Shown here: positions 1 through 8,399 of the stretch, one piece after another
Layout of the letters: every line of letters starts with the position of its first letter
Numbering within the stretch: position 1 is the stretch's first letter
NCBI RefSeq assembly: GCF_033100795.1
Contig: NZ_JAWLVI010000001.1
Location: 186,001-250,000, forward strand
Source of the DNA: Pseudothioclava sp033100795
GTDB taxonomy: Bacteria; Pseudomonadota; Alphaproteobacteria; Rhodobacterales; Rhodobacteraceae
Length of the DNA: 64,000 bases
Direction: 5' to 3'
Program-made: the position numbers and the translations under genes
The notes under the pieces: generated by a model
Seen by the model: the letters and a program-made list of their open reading frames with translations, nothing else
The model's database searches: none
What the model was told of the DNA's origin: nothing

Positions 1-365
1 ACGAGAAAGAACTCCCCGACGCGTTTTTGCGCCGTTGCTTCTTTCACTACATCAAATTCCCTGATGCCGAGGTGATGAAGCAGATCGTCGATGTGCATTT
101 TCCGAGCCTCAAGCCCGCGCTTCTGACCGAGGCGCTGACGCAGTTCTATGAAATCCGCGAGACGCCGGGGCTGAAGAAAAAGCCCTCGACCTCGGAGGTG
201 CTGGACTGGCTCAAACTGCTTCTGGCCGAAGACCTGAACCCCGAAGATCTGAAACGCGAAGGCGCGTCGCTTTTGCCGCGTCTGCATGGCGCGCTTTTGA
301 AGAACGAGCAGGATGTGCACCTGTTCGAGCGGCTGGCCTTTATGGCGCGCCGTCAGGGGCGGTGA
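1..365 (+). CDS. MoxR-type AAA ATPase, C-terminal fragment
   Basis: The frame is open from base 3 and runs to a TGA at 363-365; the 5' part lies outside the window. The visible residues begin ELPDAFLRRCFFHYIKFPD, the sensor-2 side of MoxR-family AAA+ ATPases, in which the leaving-helix arginines follow a 'LPDAFLRR' stretch. A helical lid domain with a conserved 'STSEVLDWL' segment follows. Such ATPases usually work as metal-insertion or complex-remodelling chaperones with a VWA-domain partner. The Walker motifs and any partner are not visible, so the substrate is unknown. The TTG at base 27 is not a real start. Confidence 0.75.
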   Translation, partial: EKELPDAFLRRCFFHYIKFPDAEVMKQIVDVHFPSLKPALLTEALTQFYEIRETPGLKKKPSTSEVLDWLKLLLAEDLNPEDLKREGASLLPRLHGALLKNEQDVHLFERLAFMARRQGR

Positions 366-596
366 TTATTCGCTGACGCGGGTCGAGTGCCCCCCGCGGC
401 GCTTGCGCAGGCGGGGCGCGCGGGCGGGCAGGTCGGCCATGATCGCGCGGCGTGTCTCGGCGTCATACAGCGACCACTGGCCGATTTCCGGTCCGGTGCG
501 ATAGCAGCCGACGCAGATTTTCTCGACCGGATGGATGGCGCAAATCTTGATGCAGGGGCTTTCGATTTCCTGCCGCTTCCAGATGTCGTCGTTCAT
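366..596 (-). CDS. DUF1289 domain protein
   Basis: A 76-residue protein whose core is four cysteines, C15, C19, C28 and C31 (CX3C-X8-CX2C), followed by 'GCYRTGPEI' and an Arg-rich tail. This is the signature of the DUF1289 family of short alphaproteobacterial and gammaproteobacterial proteins. The cysteine pattern suggests metal binding, but no activity is established. The start overlaps the last codons of ruvX by 4 bases, so it is the last gene of a ccmI-ruvX-DUF1289 unit. The 3' end abuts the convergent MoxR gene directly. Confidence 0.8.
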   Translation of the reverse strand: MNDDIWKRQEIESPCIKICAIHPVEKICVGCYRTGPEIGQWSLYDAETRRAIMADLPARAPRLRKRRGGHSTRVSE

Positions 597-1069
597 TGGC
601 CTTGTCCCAGATAGCCCAGACGGTCGAGGGCGCCTTGCAAGATAAACCCGGCCGCGACGTGGTCAATGACCTCGGCGCGACGTTTGCGGCTCATGTCGGC
701 CTCAAGCATGGCGCGTTCGGCCGCCACCGTCGAGAGGCGTTCGTCCCAGAAGGTGATCGGCAGGTCGGTCAGCTTTTCCAGATTGCGGGCGAAGGCGCGG
801 GTCGATTGGCAGCGCGGGCCTTCGGAACCGTCCATGTTCAGGGGCAGACCAAGGACAAGCCCCTTAAGGTCACGCTCCGCCACGATTTTCAGCAATGCCT
901 CGGCGTCTTGCGTGAACTTGGTGCGGCGGATTGTGGTCAGCGGCGTCGCGACCGAGCGCAGCGCATCCGAGACGGAAACGCCGACTGTTTTGGTGCCAAG
1001 GTCAAGCCCCGCCACCGCGCCCATACGCGGGATGGCTGCGGCGAAGCTTTCGATGTCAGGGCAGATCAC
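593..1069 (-). CDS. ruvX: Holliday junction resolvase-like protein RuvX (YqgF)
   Basis: 158 residues of the YqgF/RuvX RNase H-like fold. The first catalytic aspartate is D23 in 'GLDLGTKTVGVSVSD', and 'WDERLST' and a C-terminal 'DHVAA' acidic motif follow. Family members are putative Holliday-junction resolvases and 16S rRNA 5'-end processing nucleases. The ATG overlaps the ccmI stop (ATGA), implying translational coupling. The first 15 residues precede the core beta strand and ATG codon 16 is an alternative start, but the overlap favours the longer form. Confidence 0.9.
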   Translation of the reverse strand: MICPDIESFAAAIPRMGAVAGLDLGTKTVGVSVSDALRSVATPLTTIRRTKFTQDAEALLKIVAERDLKGLVLGLPLNMDGSEGPRCQSTRAFARNLEKLTDLPITFWDERLSTVAAERAMLEADMSRKRRAEVIDHVAAGFILQGALDRLGYLGQGQ

Positions 1070-2580
1070 TGCGACAGGCCGGCGTTTTGCGCCGCCTCTT
1101 CAAGGGCCGCAAGGGCGGCCGCGTCATCGGCCAGTGCGGTCTTGCCTTTGGCGTAAAGATCCGCCGCGCGGTCTGCCTGACCCAGCGTGGACAGCGACAT
1201 CACCGCGCGCGCCCATTCCGCGCCCGAGCCGCCCTCGGTCTCAAGCCGGTCCACGAGGCCGTTGACCATGCCAAGGATCATCTCCTGACGGTCCGCGTCG
1301 CTCATTTCGGCGGCGTCCTGCATCTGCTCGGCGGTCGGGCCTTTCAACCCGTCGGTGCCGGGGATTTCGCCATCCGCCGCCCGTTGCAGCGCGTCCATCG
1401 CCTCGGGCGAGGTTTCGAAATGTCTTTGGGCTTCGGTGAAGAGGGCTGCGGCGCGGTCTTCCTCGCCCAGCAGTTTCAGCCCCGAGATCAGCACAACCCA
1501 ATCGCCCACAGGGCCGCCCGAGCCAGCCATCTTGGCATTCAGCGCCTCTAGCTTGTCGCGCAGCATCATCTCGCGCGCTTGCGGCATCGGTGCGCGGGCG
1601 GCGGCCTGAATGTCGGCCAGCGTTGCCGGAATGCCTTTGGCGGCGGGTTGGGTATAGTTGCGCTCGCCCGCAAGCCAGGCCAGATCGTCGATATTGGCGC
1701 GGATCATCGGCACCCACGGCTCGTCCTCGGTCGAGAGGCGCAAAAGCGTATCCCAGATGTCAAAGGCGCGGTCGCCGCGGCCGTTTTGTGCCATCATCAG
1801 GCCAAGGTAATACATCGCTAGACCGTTGCGCGGGTCTTTCTCCATCGCGGTGGCGAAGGCGGTTTCGGCCTCTTGCGTCACAAGCCCGCCTGCCGCGATC
1901 ACCTTCAACTCGCCCAGAGAGGCGTAATCATTCGCGCTCGCCGCATCGCCCTTGACGTCGATCAGGCGTTGCTGGGTTTCCCATCCGGCGCGGAAATTGC
2001 CCATAGCGGCCTCGTTGCGCGCCAGAAGCTCCAGTCCGCGCGGATCGTTCGGGCGGTCCTCGACGGCCTGGCGCAGGCGCGCCATAAGATCGGTGAATTG
2101 CGCGTCGGGTTCGGGCAGGGGGCCACGGGCCTCGGCGGCCTGTTCTTCGGCGGTGGGCTGGTCGGGGCGCTCGTTATAGATCTCGTCGGCCATGGCAAAA
2201 CGCTCGGCCATCGGCATGTCCTGATAGCCGGGCGCGCCCAGTCGGGCATACAGGAAGAACGATCCACCAAGCGCCAAGGCGATCAGGCCAAGGCCAACCG
2301 CCAAAGCGCCTTTCGGCGGGCGGGTCGCGCCTTCGGTCGCTTTTGCTTCACGGTCGGCCTCAAGCATCCGGCGCGAAACCTCCAGCTTGGCGCGTTCGGC
2401 CTCTTCGGTGCCCATCACGCCGCGCGCCGCGTCTTTCTCGATGTCGCGAAGCTGGTCGCGATAGACCTGCATGTCATACGCGGCAGTCGGGGCGGCCTCG
2501 GGTTGGCGGCGGACAAGAGCCAGCACGAAAAGCGCGGCAACAAGCACCACAAGGGCGGCAATCAGGGTCCAGAACAGCAT
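1066..2580 (-). CDS. ccmI: Cytochrome c biogenesis protein CcmI
   Basis: 504 residues. An N-terminal membrane helix (about 3-23) is followed by a cytoplasmic coiled-coil segment with the typical 'YRDQLRDIEKDAARGVM' sequence, a second helix near 90-110, and a periplasmic TPR-rich region ('GLAMYYLGLMMAQNGR'). CcmI (CycH) delivers apocytochrome c to the haem-ligation complex CcmFH. This matters here because SoxX, SoxA and SoxD downstream are c-type cytochromes. It is the first gene of a minus-strand unit, divergent from the sarcosine oxidase operon across about 225 bases. Confidence 0.92.
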   Translation of the reverse strand: MLFWTLIAALVVLVAALFVLALVRRQPEAAPTAAYDMQVYRDQLRDIEKDAARGVMGTEEAERAKLEVSRRMLEADREAKATEGATRPPKGALAVGLGLIALALGGSFFLYARLGAPGYQDMPMAERFAMADEIYNERPDQPTAEEQAAEARGPLPEPDAQFTDLMARLRQAVEDRPNDPRGLELLARNEAAMGNFRAGWETQQRLIDVKGDAASANDYASLGELKVIAAGGLVTQEAETAFATAMEKDPRNGLAMYYLGLMMAQNGRGDRAFDIWDTLLRLSTEDEPWVPMIRANIDDLAWLAGERNYTQPAAKGIPATLADIQAAARAPMPQAREMMLRDKLEALNAKMAGSGGPVGDWVVLISGLKLLGEEDRAAALFTEAQRHFETSPEAMDALQRAADGEIPGTDGLKGPTAEQMQDAAEMSDADRQEMILGMVNGLVDRLETEGGSGAEWARAVMSLSTLGQADRAADLYAKGKTALADDAAALAALEEAAQNAGLSQ

Positions 2581-2805
2581 GACGTCTCCTATGTTCTGGC
2601 CCCGTTTAGGCGAGTTCGCGCGGCTGGGAAAGTCTCAAGGCCGTGAGCGGGCGCATTGTCGCGCCTCAATGTCGGTTTTTTCCGTGGTATGCCGCTTCGG
2701 GGTAGAATTCTGCGTGCGACAGGGTCCATCAACAAAGAGAACAGTTCCGTGGCGCGATAGGGTAGATTCGTGCACCGGACAGGACTTGCAGCAGAGGGCC
2801 AGACG

Positions 2806-4059
2806 ATGGGCAATAGACGCTATTCGATGTTTGCGGTGGCGCGGGAGGCGATGCGCTTCCACGCCGGTTGGGAGCGCGCCTGGAAAAGCCCCGAGCCGAA
2901 GAAGCGCTACGATGTGGTTGTGGTCGGCGCGGGCGGGCACGGGCTTGCGACCGCCTATTACCTTGGCAAGGTCCACGGCATCACCAATGTCGCCGTGATC
3001 GAGAAGGGCTGGCTTGGCGGCGGCAACACGGGCCGTAACACCACGATCATCCGTTCGAACTATCTGCAAGACCCCTCGGCGGCGATCTATGAAAAGGCCC
3101 GTGGCCTTTATGAAGATCTGTCGCAGGATCTGAACTACAACGTCATGTTCAGCCCGCGCGGCCTTTTGATGCTGGCCCAGTCCGAGCACGAGATGCGCGG
3201 CTACAAGCGCACGGTTTACGCCAACAACCTGCAAGGCGTCGAAACCCGCTGGATCGAGCGCAACGAGGTCAAAGACCTTGTGCCGATCATCAATATCGAC
3301 GGGCCGCGCTATCCGGTTCTGGGTGCGCTCTATCAGGAGCGCGGCGGCACCGCGCGTCACGATGCGGTGGCCTGGGGCTATGCGCGCGGCTGCTCGAACA
3401 TGGGGATGGACATCATCCAGCAATGTGAAGTGACCGGCGTTCGCACCGAAAACGGCAAGGTTGTCGGCGTTGACACCTCCAAAGGTTCAATCGACTGCGG
3501 CAAGCTGGCGATGGTCGTTGCGGGGCATAGCTCGGTTCTGGCCGAAATGGCGGGCTTCCGCCTGCCGATCGAATCCGCAGCGCTTCAGGCGTGGGTGTCC
3601 GAGCCGATCAAGCCCTGCATGGACGTGGTCGTGATGGCGAACCTCGTGCACGGCTATATGTCGCAATCCGATAAGGGCGAGATGGTTATCGGTGGCGGCA
3701 CCGACGGCTTCAACAACTACACGCAGCGCGGCTCCTGGCACCATGTCGAAGAGACCGTCCGCGCGCTGGTCGAGACCTTCCCGATGATCTCGCGCCTCAA
3801 GATGCTGCGCCAGTGGGGCGGCATCGTGGATATGACCGGCGACCGCTCGCCGATCCTGTCGAAAACGCCGGTTGAAAACATCTTTGTCAACTGCGGTTGG
3901 GGGACGGGTGGCTTCAAGTCGATCCCGGGGTCCGGCTGGGCGATGGCCGAGCTGGTCGCCAAGGGCGAACCGGGGCCGCTGGCTGCCGATTTCGGCCTGA
4001 ACCGCTTTATCGAAGGCCGCTTCATCGACGAAAGCGTCGCGGCAGGGGTGGCGCACTGA
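2806..4059 (+). CDS. soxB: Sarcosine oxidase, beta subunit
   Basis: 417 residues. The heterotetrameric enzyme oxidises sarcosine to glycine, formaldehyde (or 5,10-methylene-THF) and peroxide. The dinucleotide-binding motif VGAGGHG begins at G41. H185 in 'TARHDAVAWGY' matches the histidine that carries covalent FMN in the family. The ATG at 2806 is chosen over the in-frame GTG at 2770 because homologues start at 'RYS.FAVAREAMR' and a purine-rich AGAGGG lies upstream. The stop overlaps the ATG of a 28-codon frame. Not related to the thiosulfate-oxidation SoxB at 34.4 kb. Confidence 0.95.
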   Translation: MGNRRYSMFAVAREAMRFHAGWERAWKSPEPKKRYDVVVVGAGGHGLATAYYLGKVHGITNVAVIEKGWLGGGNTGRNTTIIRSNYLQDPSAAIYEKARGLYEDLSQDLNYNVMFSPRGLLMLAQSEHEMRGYKRTVYANNLQGVETRWIERNEVKDLVPIINIDGPRYPVLGALYQERGGTARHDAVAWGYARGCSNMGMDIIQQCEVTGVRTENGKVVGVDTSKGSIDCGKLAMVVAGHSSVLAEMAGFRLPIESAALQAWVSEPIKPCMDVVVMANLVHGYMSQSDKGEMVIGGGTDGFNNYTQRGSWHHVEETVRALVETFPMISRLKMLRQWGGIVDMTGDRSPILSKTPVENIFVNCGWGTGGFKSIPGSGWAMAELVAKGEPGPLAADFGLNRFIEGRFIDESVAAGVAH

Positions 4060-4145
4060 TGACCGCTCTTCGCTTGAACTGGACGAACCATTCCGAGGGA
4101 CAGGGGCGCGTTGCCTCGATGCCCTCCAGCAAGAAGGCCCGCTGA
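4059..4145 (+). CDS. Candidate 28-residue small protein inside the sarcosine oxidase operon
   Basis: A short frame beginning MTALRLNWTNH and ending in a basic 'SSKKAR' tail. Its ATG shares the final A of the beta-subunit stop (TGATG). Its TGA is one base before the delta-subunit ATG, so it fills the beta-delta gap exactly. Every other junction in the operon also overlaps, so ribosomes finishing beta would naturally reinitiate here. I recognise no domain. It may be a real small subunit or assembly peptide, or only a coupling device that hands ribosomes to delta. Confidence 0.4.
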   Translation: MTALRLNWTNHSEGQGRVASMPSSKKAR

Positions 4146-4146
4146 C

Positions 4147-4470
4147 ATGCTGATACTCCATTGCCCCTATTGCGGCGTCGATTGTGAAGAAGCCGAACTG
4201 GCTCCGGGCGGCGAAGCGCATCTGAAACGCTTTGGTCCCGGCTCTTCGGACACCGACTTCGAAGGCTATATGTTCGCGCGCAAAAACCCCAAGGGCGTGC
4301 ATTTCGAACGCTGGCGCCATGCCTATGGCTGCGGCAAGTGGTTCCTCGCCGCACGCTGCACCGCCACGCTTGAAGTGTTCGGCACCTACAAGGCGCAGAA
4401 CTCCGTCCCGCATCCTGATGTCATTGCCGCCGTCAAGGCGCGCCGCCCCGATTGGGAGGGCTACAAATGA
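4147..4470 (+). CDS. soxD: Sarcosine oxidase, delta subunit
   Basis: 107 residues, the normal size for the zinc-binding delta subunit of heterotetrameric sarcosine oxidase. It has the N-terminal 'LHCPYCGVDC' (C6, C9) and 'RHAYGCGKWF' (H58, C62), matching the usual zinc ligands. Translation begins at the ATG one base after the preceding short frame; an upstream in-frame GTG is less likely because 'MLILHCPYCG' is the conserved start. The stop codon overlaps the alpha-subunit ATG (ATGA). Confidence 0.95.
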   Translation: MLILHCPYCGVDCEEAELAPGGEAHLKRFGPGSSDTDFEGYMFARKNPKGVHFERWRHAYGCGKWFLAARCTATLEVFGTYKAQNSVPHPDVIAAVKARRPDWEGYK

Positions 4471-7421
4471 GCCACCGTCTTTCTACCGGCGGGCGTCTGA
4501 TCGACCGCAAGAAACCGCTTTCCTTCAGCTTTAACGGCAAGTCCATGCAGGGCTTTGCGGGCGATACGCTGGCGGCGGCCCTTCTGGGCGCGGGCCAGAC
4601 GATGGTCGGCCGCTCGTTTAAATACCACCGTCCGCGCGGCATCGTCGCCAGCGGTGTGGAAGAGCCGAACGCGCTTGTCGGTCTGGGGCAGGGCGACCGC
4701 TTTGAACCCGACCAGCGCACCACCACGACCGAGCTGTTCGAGGGCGCGGTGACCAAGTCGCAAAACCACTGGCCGAGCCTTGAGTTCGACGTCGGTGAGA
4801 TCAACGACAAGTTCTACCGGCTGCTTCCGGCGGGCTTCTATTATAAGACCTTCATGTTCCCGCGCTTTGCGTGGAAACACCTGTTCGAGCCGATCGTGCG
4901 TCAGTCGGCGGGCCTTGGCGCCGTGCCGAAAGAGGCAGACCCGGACCGCTATGAACAGGCCTATGCCTTCTGTGACGTCGTCGTCGCGGGCGGCGGTGTG
5001 TCGGGTCTGGCCGCGGCGCTGCGCGAAGCCAAGGCTGGCAAGCGCGTGATCGTGATGGAGCAAACCGCCCATTGGGGTGGCCGCGCTGTTGTCGATGGCG
5101 GCCAGATTGACGGCCATGATGCCGAAGGCTGGGTGCGCGATGCTGTTGCGGCGCTGGAAGGTATGGACAACGTCACGCTGATGACCCGCACGATGATGTC
5201 GGGCCAGTATGACCACGGCTATATCGTCGGCTACCAAAGCGTTGCCGACACGACGCCCGGCGATGGCCGCCCGCGTCACCGCCTGTGGCGCATCCGCACC
5301 AAGATGACGATTGCGGCCAACGGCGCGATCGAACGCCCGCTGTCGTTCTATGGCAACGATATTCCGGGCGTGATGCTGGCCTCTGCCGTGCGCGACTATG
5401 TCGTGAACTGGGCTGTGGCTCCGGGCAAGCGCACGGTTATCGTCACGAACAACGACGACGCCTATCGCACGGCACTCGCGCTTTTGGATGCGGGGCTTGA
5501 GGTTCCGGCCGTTGTCGATGCGCGTGACAATGTGAACAGCGCATTGATCGCCGCCGTCAAGGCGCGTGGCGTCAAGGTGATGACCGGCCACGGCATCGCC
5601 AAGGTGAAGGGCCGCAAGTCGGTCACTGGGGTCGAAATCTGCCGTCAGGCGGGCGAGGGCACTGTCGTCAACGAGATCGCCTGCGATTGCGTCGCGATGT
5701 CGGGCGGTTGGTCCCCCATCGTTCACCTGTGGTCGCATTGCGGCGGCAAGCTGAACTGGGACGAGGCAAACGCGATGTTCCGCCCCGACCAGACCCGCCC
5801 GGCAACGGGTGCAGACGGTCAGGCGATGGTGCAGATCGTGGGCGCGGCCAATGGTGATCTGGGTCTGTCGCAGATCATGGGCAGCTTTGGCATCGGTGCC
5901 GCCTCGGAAGAGGAAGCCCCGATCGAGGCGGTCTGGGTTATGCCCGCAGGTGCTCCGCCCGCGCTGCGCTTCAAGAGCTTCCTTGATTACCAGAACGACG
6001 TGAAGGTTTCGGACGTGCAGCTGGCTGCGCGCGAGGGCTATGAATCGGTCGAACATACCAAGCGTTACACCACGCTCGGCATGGCTACCGATCAGGGTAA
6101 GTTGTCGAATATCAACGGCTTGGCGGTTCTTTCTGATGCGCTTGGCCGGGCCATTCCGGCAACCGGCACCACCACCTTCCGCCCGCCCTACACGCCGATC
6201 AGCTTTGGCGCGATCACCGGCGAGGCACGGGGCGAGCTGTTCCAGCCGCTGCGTCGCACGCCGATGCACGCATGGCACGAAGCCCGTGGCGCCCATTGGG
6301 AGCCGGTCGGCCAGTGGCGTCGCCCCTATTGCTATCCGCGTGGCAACGAAACCCACCGCGAGGCAGTCAACCGCGAGATCCTGAACGCGCGGACGAACGT
6401 GGGTCTGCTGGATGCCTCGACGCTGGGTAAGATCGTGGTGAAAGGGCCGGACGCGGGGAAATTCCTCGACATGCTCTACACCAACATGATGAGCACCCTT
6501 GGCATCGGCAAATGCCGCTACGGTCTGATGTGCAACGAAAACGGCTTCCTGTCGGACGACGGCGTGGTCGTGCGCATCGACGAGGATACCTGGCTGTGCC
6601 ACACCACCTCGGGTGGGGCGGATCGTATCCACGGCTGGATGGAAGACTGGCTGCAATGCGAGTGGTGGGACTGGAAGGTCTATACTGCCAACCTGACCGA
6701 GCAATTCGCGCAGGTCGCCGTTGTCGGCCCGAAAGCCCGGATGCTGCTTGAAAAACTGGGCGGGATGGATGTCTCGAAAGAGGCGCTGCCGTTCATGACC
6801 TTCAAGGACGGCGTGCTTGGCGGCTTCAACGCGCGGATCTACCGGATTTCGTTCTCGGGCGAACTGAGCTACGAAATCGCGGTTCCGGCGAACGAAGGTG
6901 CGGCCTTCTGGGAGGCGCTCAACGCGGCCGGCGAAGAGTTCGGCGTGATGCCCTACGGCACCGAAGGTCTGCACGTGATGCGCGCCGAAAAGGGCTTCAT
7001 CATGATCGGCGACGAAACCGACGGCACCGTGATCCCGCAGGATCTTGGCCTTGGCTGGGCGATCTCGAAGAAGAAAGAGGACTACCTTGGCAAGCGCGCT
7101 CAGGCCCGCAGCCACATGACCGATCCCGGCCGCTGGAAACTGGTGGGTCTGGAAACGCTTGATGGTTCGGTTCTGCCCGATGGCGTCTATGCGGTGGCCG
7201 AGGGGCATAACCCGAATGGCCAGCGCAATGTGCAAGGTCGCGTGACCTCGACCTACTATTCGCCGACGCTTGGCAAGGGGATCGCGATGGGTCTGGTCAA
7301 GCATGGTCCCGACCGGATGGGCGAGGTTCTCGACTTCCCCGCCGACGAGGGCAAGGTAATCAAGGCGCGCATCGTCGATGCGGTCTTCTATGACAAGGCA
7401 GGGGAGAAGCAGGATGTCTAA
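4467..7421 (+). CDS. soxA: Sarcosine oxidase, alpha subunit
   Basis: 984 residues. An N-terminal 2Fe-2S-like (Fer2_4) fold around 'FAGDTLAAALLGAGQ' is followed by a dinucleotide-binding domain (VAGGGVSGLAAALREAKAG, about 173-191) that holds NAD+. A C-terminal aminomethyltransferase (GcvT-type) folate domain starts at about residue 610 and includes 'LLDASTLGKIVVKGPDAGKF'. It channels the methyl group to tetrahydrofolate. The ATG at 4467 overlaps the delta stop by 4 bases. It overlaps the gamma start by 8 bases. Confidence 0.95.
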   Translation: MSHRLSTGGRLIDRKKPLSFSFNGKSMQGFAGDTLAAALLGAGQTMVGRSFKYHRPRGIVASGVEEPNALVGLGQGDRFEPDQRTTTTELFEGAVTKSQNHWPSLEFDVGEINDKFYRLLPAGFYYKTFMFPRFAWKHLFEPIVRQSAGLGAVPKEADPDRYEQAYAFCDVVVAGGGVSGLAAALREAKAGKRVIVMEQTAHWGGRAVVDGGQIDGHDAEGWVRDAVAALEGMDNVTLMTRTMMSGQYDHGYIVGYQSVADTTPGDGRPRHRLWRIRTKMTIAANGAIERPLSFYGNDIPGVMLASAVRDYVVNWAVAPGKRTVIVTNNDDAYRTALALLDAGLEVPAVVDARDNVNSALIAAVKARGVKVMTGHGIAKVKGRKSVTGVEICRQAGEGTVVNEIACDCVAMSGGWSPIVHLWSHCGGKLNWDEANAMFRPDQTRPATGADGQAMVQIVGAANGDLGLSQIMGSFGIGAASEEEAPIEAVWVMPAGAPPALRFKSFLDYQNDVKVSDVQLAAREGYESVEHTKRYTTLGMATDQGKLSNINGLAVLSDALGRAIPATGTTTFRPPYTPISFGAITGEARGELFQPLRRTPMHAWHEARGAHWEPVGQWRRPYCYPRGNETHREAVNREILNARTNVGLLDASTLGKIVVKGPDAGKFLDMLYTNMMSTLGIGKCRYGLMCNENGFLSDDGVVVRIDEDTWLCHTTSGGADRIHGWMEDWLQCEWWDWKVYTANLTEQFAQVAVVGPKARMLLEKLGGMDVSKEALPFMTFKDGVLGGFNARIYRISFSGELSYEIAVPANEGAAFWEALNAAGEEFGVMPYGTEGLHVMRAEKGFIMIGDETDGTVIPQDLGLGWAISKKKEDYLGKRAQARSHMTDPGRWKLVGLETLDGSVLPDGVYAVAEGHNPNGQRNVQGRVTSTYYSPTLGKGIAMGLVKHGPDRMGEVLDFPADEGKVIKARIVDAVFYDKAGEKQDV

Positions 7422-7965
7422 CGCAGTCTCGCCGCTGAACGGCAAATCGGCTGAAGGTTTCGCCCGTGTGGCCGAAGCTGGCCTCAAAGGCATGATCACG
7501 ATCCGCGCGGATCTGGCCTCGAAAGGGCTGGCAAAGGCGCTCAAGGCTCTGGGGCTTCCGGTTCCTGCGCTGCGCCGGATCGAAGAGGGGGAGGCCCGTG
7601 CGATCGCATGGATGAGCCCCGATGAACTGCTCTTGATCTGTGCCTATGACGAGGCTGCTGCGACCGCTGCAACCCTCGCCGAGGCACTGGCAAAAGAGCA
7701 CGCGCTGGTGACGAATGTGTCCGATGCGCGGGCCATGTTTACCGTTTCGGGCGCGAAGGCGGATGAGGTTCTGATGAAGCTCAGCCCCGTCGATTTCCCG
7801 AAACTGGCCGCGGGCGAGATGCGTCGCACGCGGGCCGCACAGGTCGCCGCTGCATTGTGGCGTTCTGGTCCGGAGGAACTCTCGCTGGTCTGCTTCCGTT
7901 CGGTCGCAAGCTATATGTTCGGGTTGCTCGAGGTTTCTTCGCGCAAAGGCGGCGAGATTTCCTGA
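7414..7965 (+). CDS. soxG: Sarcosine oxidase, gamma subunit
   Basis: 183 residues, typical of SoxG, with the conserved 'SNVSDARAMFTVSGAKADEVLMKLSP'-type segment (here from about residue 103) and the C-terminal 'CFRSVASYMFGLLEVSS'. The gamma subunit resembles the GcvT fold and packs on alpha. The ATG at 7414 lies inside the last codons of alpha, preceded by GGAGAAGCAGG. This is the last gene of the operon and is followed within 30 bases by a strong terminator. No formaldehyde, serine or glycine catabolic genes follow, so the operon encodes only the enzyme. Confidence 0.93.
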   Translation: MSNAVSPLNGKSAEGFARVAEAGLKGMITIRADLASKGLAKALKALGLPVPALRRIEEGEARAIAWMSPDELLLICAYDEAAATAATLAEALAKEHALVTNVSDARAMFTVSGAKADEVLMKLSPVDFPKLAAGEMRRTRAAQVAAALWRSGPEELSLVCFRSVASYMFGLLEVSSRKGGEIS

Positions 7966-7992
7966 CCGGACCACGGGGCTTCGGCCCCAAAG

Positions 7993-8072
7993 CCCCGAGG
8001 CCCTTATGGCCTGACCGAAGGATTTTCCAATCCCGCACTTCGGTCAGGTTTGGGCCTCGGGGTCTTTCTTTT
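7993..8072 (+). terminator. Compound terminator of the sarcosine oxidase operon
   Basis: Two nested perfect inverted repeats: an outer CCCCGAGGCCC (7993-8003) with GGGCCTCGGGG (8052-8062), and an inner CCTGACCGAAG (8010-8020) with CTTCGGTCAGG (8038-8048). The run TCTTTCTTTT follows. It acts on transcripts leaving soxG. The 22 base pairs in two stacked stems make it unusually large. Confidence 0.85.
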
Positions 8073-8134
8073 GCGGATGGCTTGCCAATGGCAGGGCGCT
8101 CGGGCATCTCTTGGGCAAAGCAGGAGAATGCGAC

Positions 8135-8302
8135 ATGGTTGATTATTCCAAACACGGTGTGCCGAAAAAGGGCTCGAACGCGCCGCGCCACAGCGAACAC
8201 AACGCCAAAGGCAGCGCGAAAAACCCCTTCGGCAAAAGCGAGACCAAGGCCGAGCTTCTGGCCCGGATGAAGGCCGCCGCCGAAGAGCGCAAGAAAAACT
8301 AG
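8135..8302 (+). CDS. Small basic hypothetical protein
   Basis: 55 residues, beginning MVDYSKHGVPKKGSN and ending in a charged helix ('ELLARMKAAAEERKKN'). It is rich in Lys, Ala and Ser and has no cysteine or membrane segment. The ATG at 8135 is chosen because AGGAGA at 8122-8127 sits 7 bases upstream. It lies alone between the soxG terminator and sodB. I do not recognise a domain. The composition (Gly/Ser/Lys-rich N-terminus, helical C-terminus) suggests a nucleic-acid-associated or stress-type small protein, but this is inference only. Confidence 0.6.
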   Translation: MVDYSKHGVPKKGSNAPRHSEHNAKGSAKNPFGKSETKAELLARMKAAAEERKKN

Positions 8303-8331
8303 AAGATTTCTAAGGTTGTGGGGCTCGGCCC

Positions 8332-8362
8332 TTGACCTTGGCGCGCCGCGCCCTTCTATAGG
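8332..8362 (+). promoter_or_regulatory. Candidate sodB promoter
   Basis: TTGACC at 8332-8337 and TATAGG at 8357-8362 resemble -35 and -10 hexamers, with a 19-base spacer (17 if TCTATA at 8355 is used). They lie 38 bases upstream of the sodB ATG, in the only non-coding gap before that gene. Identified by sequence similarity only. Confidence 0.4.
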
Positions 8363-8399
8363 ATGTGAAAACGCGAACACCCATAAAAGGACATTTGAT

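Noticed and set aside
2581..2805. Search for a riboswitch (glycine or other) upstream of the sarcosine oxidase operon
   Set aside because: Only a 5-base inverted repeat (GGCGC at 2650 and GCGCC at 2661) and a T run at 2676-2681 were seen. No conserved riboswitch core could be recognised.
4461..7544. Very long open frame (over 1000 codons) antisense to the sarcosine oxidase alpha gene
   Set aside because: High G+C with strong third-position bias leaves long empty frames on the opposite strand. The translation is Arg/His/Ala-rich without domain features, while the sense gene has clear ones.
2806..8072. Possible confusion of the sarcosine oxidase genes with a second sulfur-oxidation cluster
   Set aside because: The sequences have FMN/FAD, zinc and folate domains of sarcosine oxidase and no haem or Tat signals; the shared names are coincidence.
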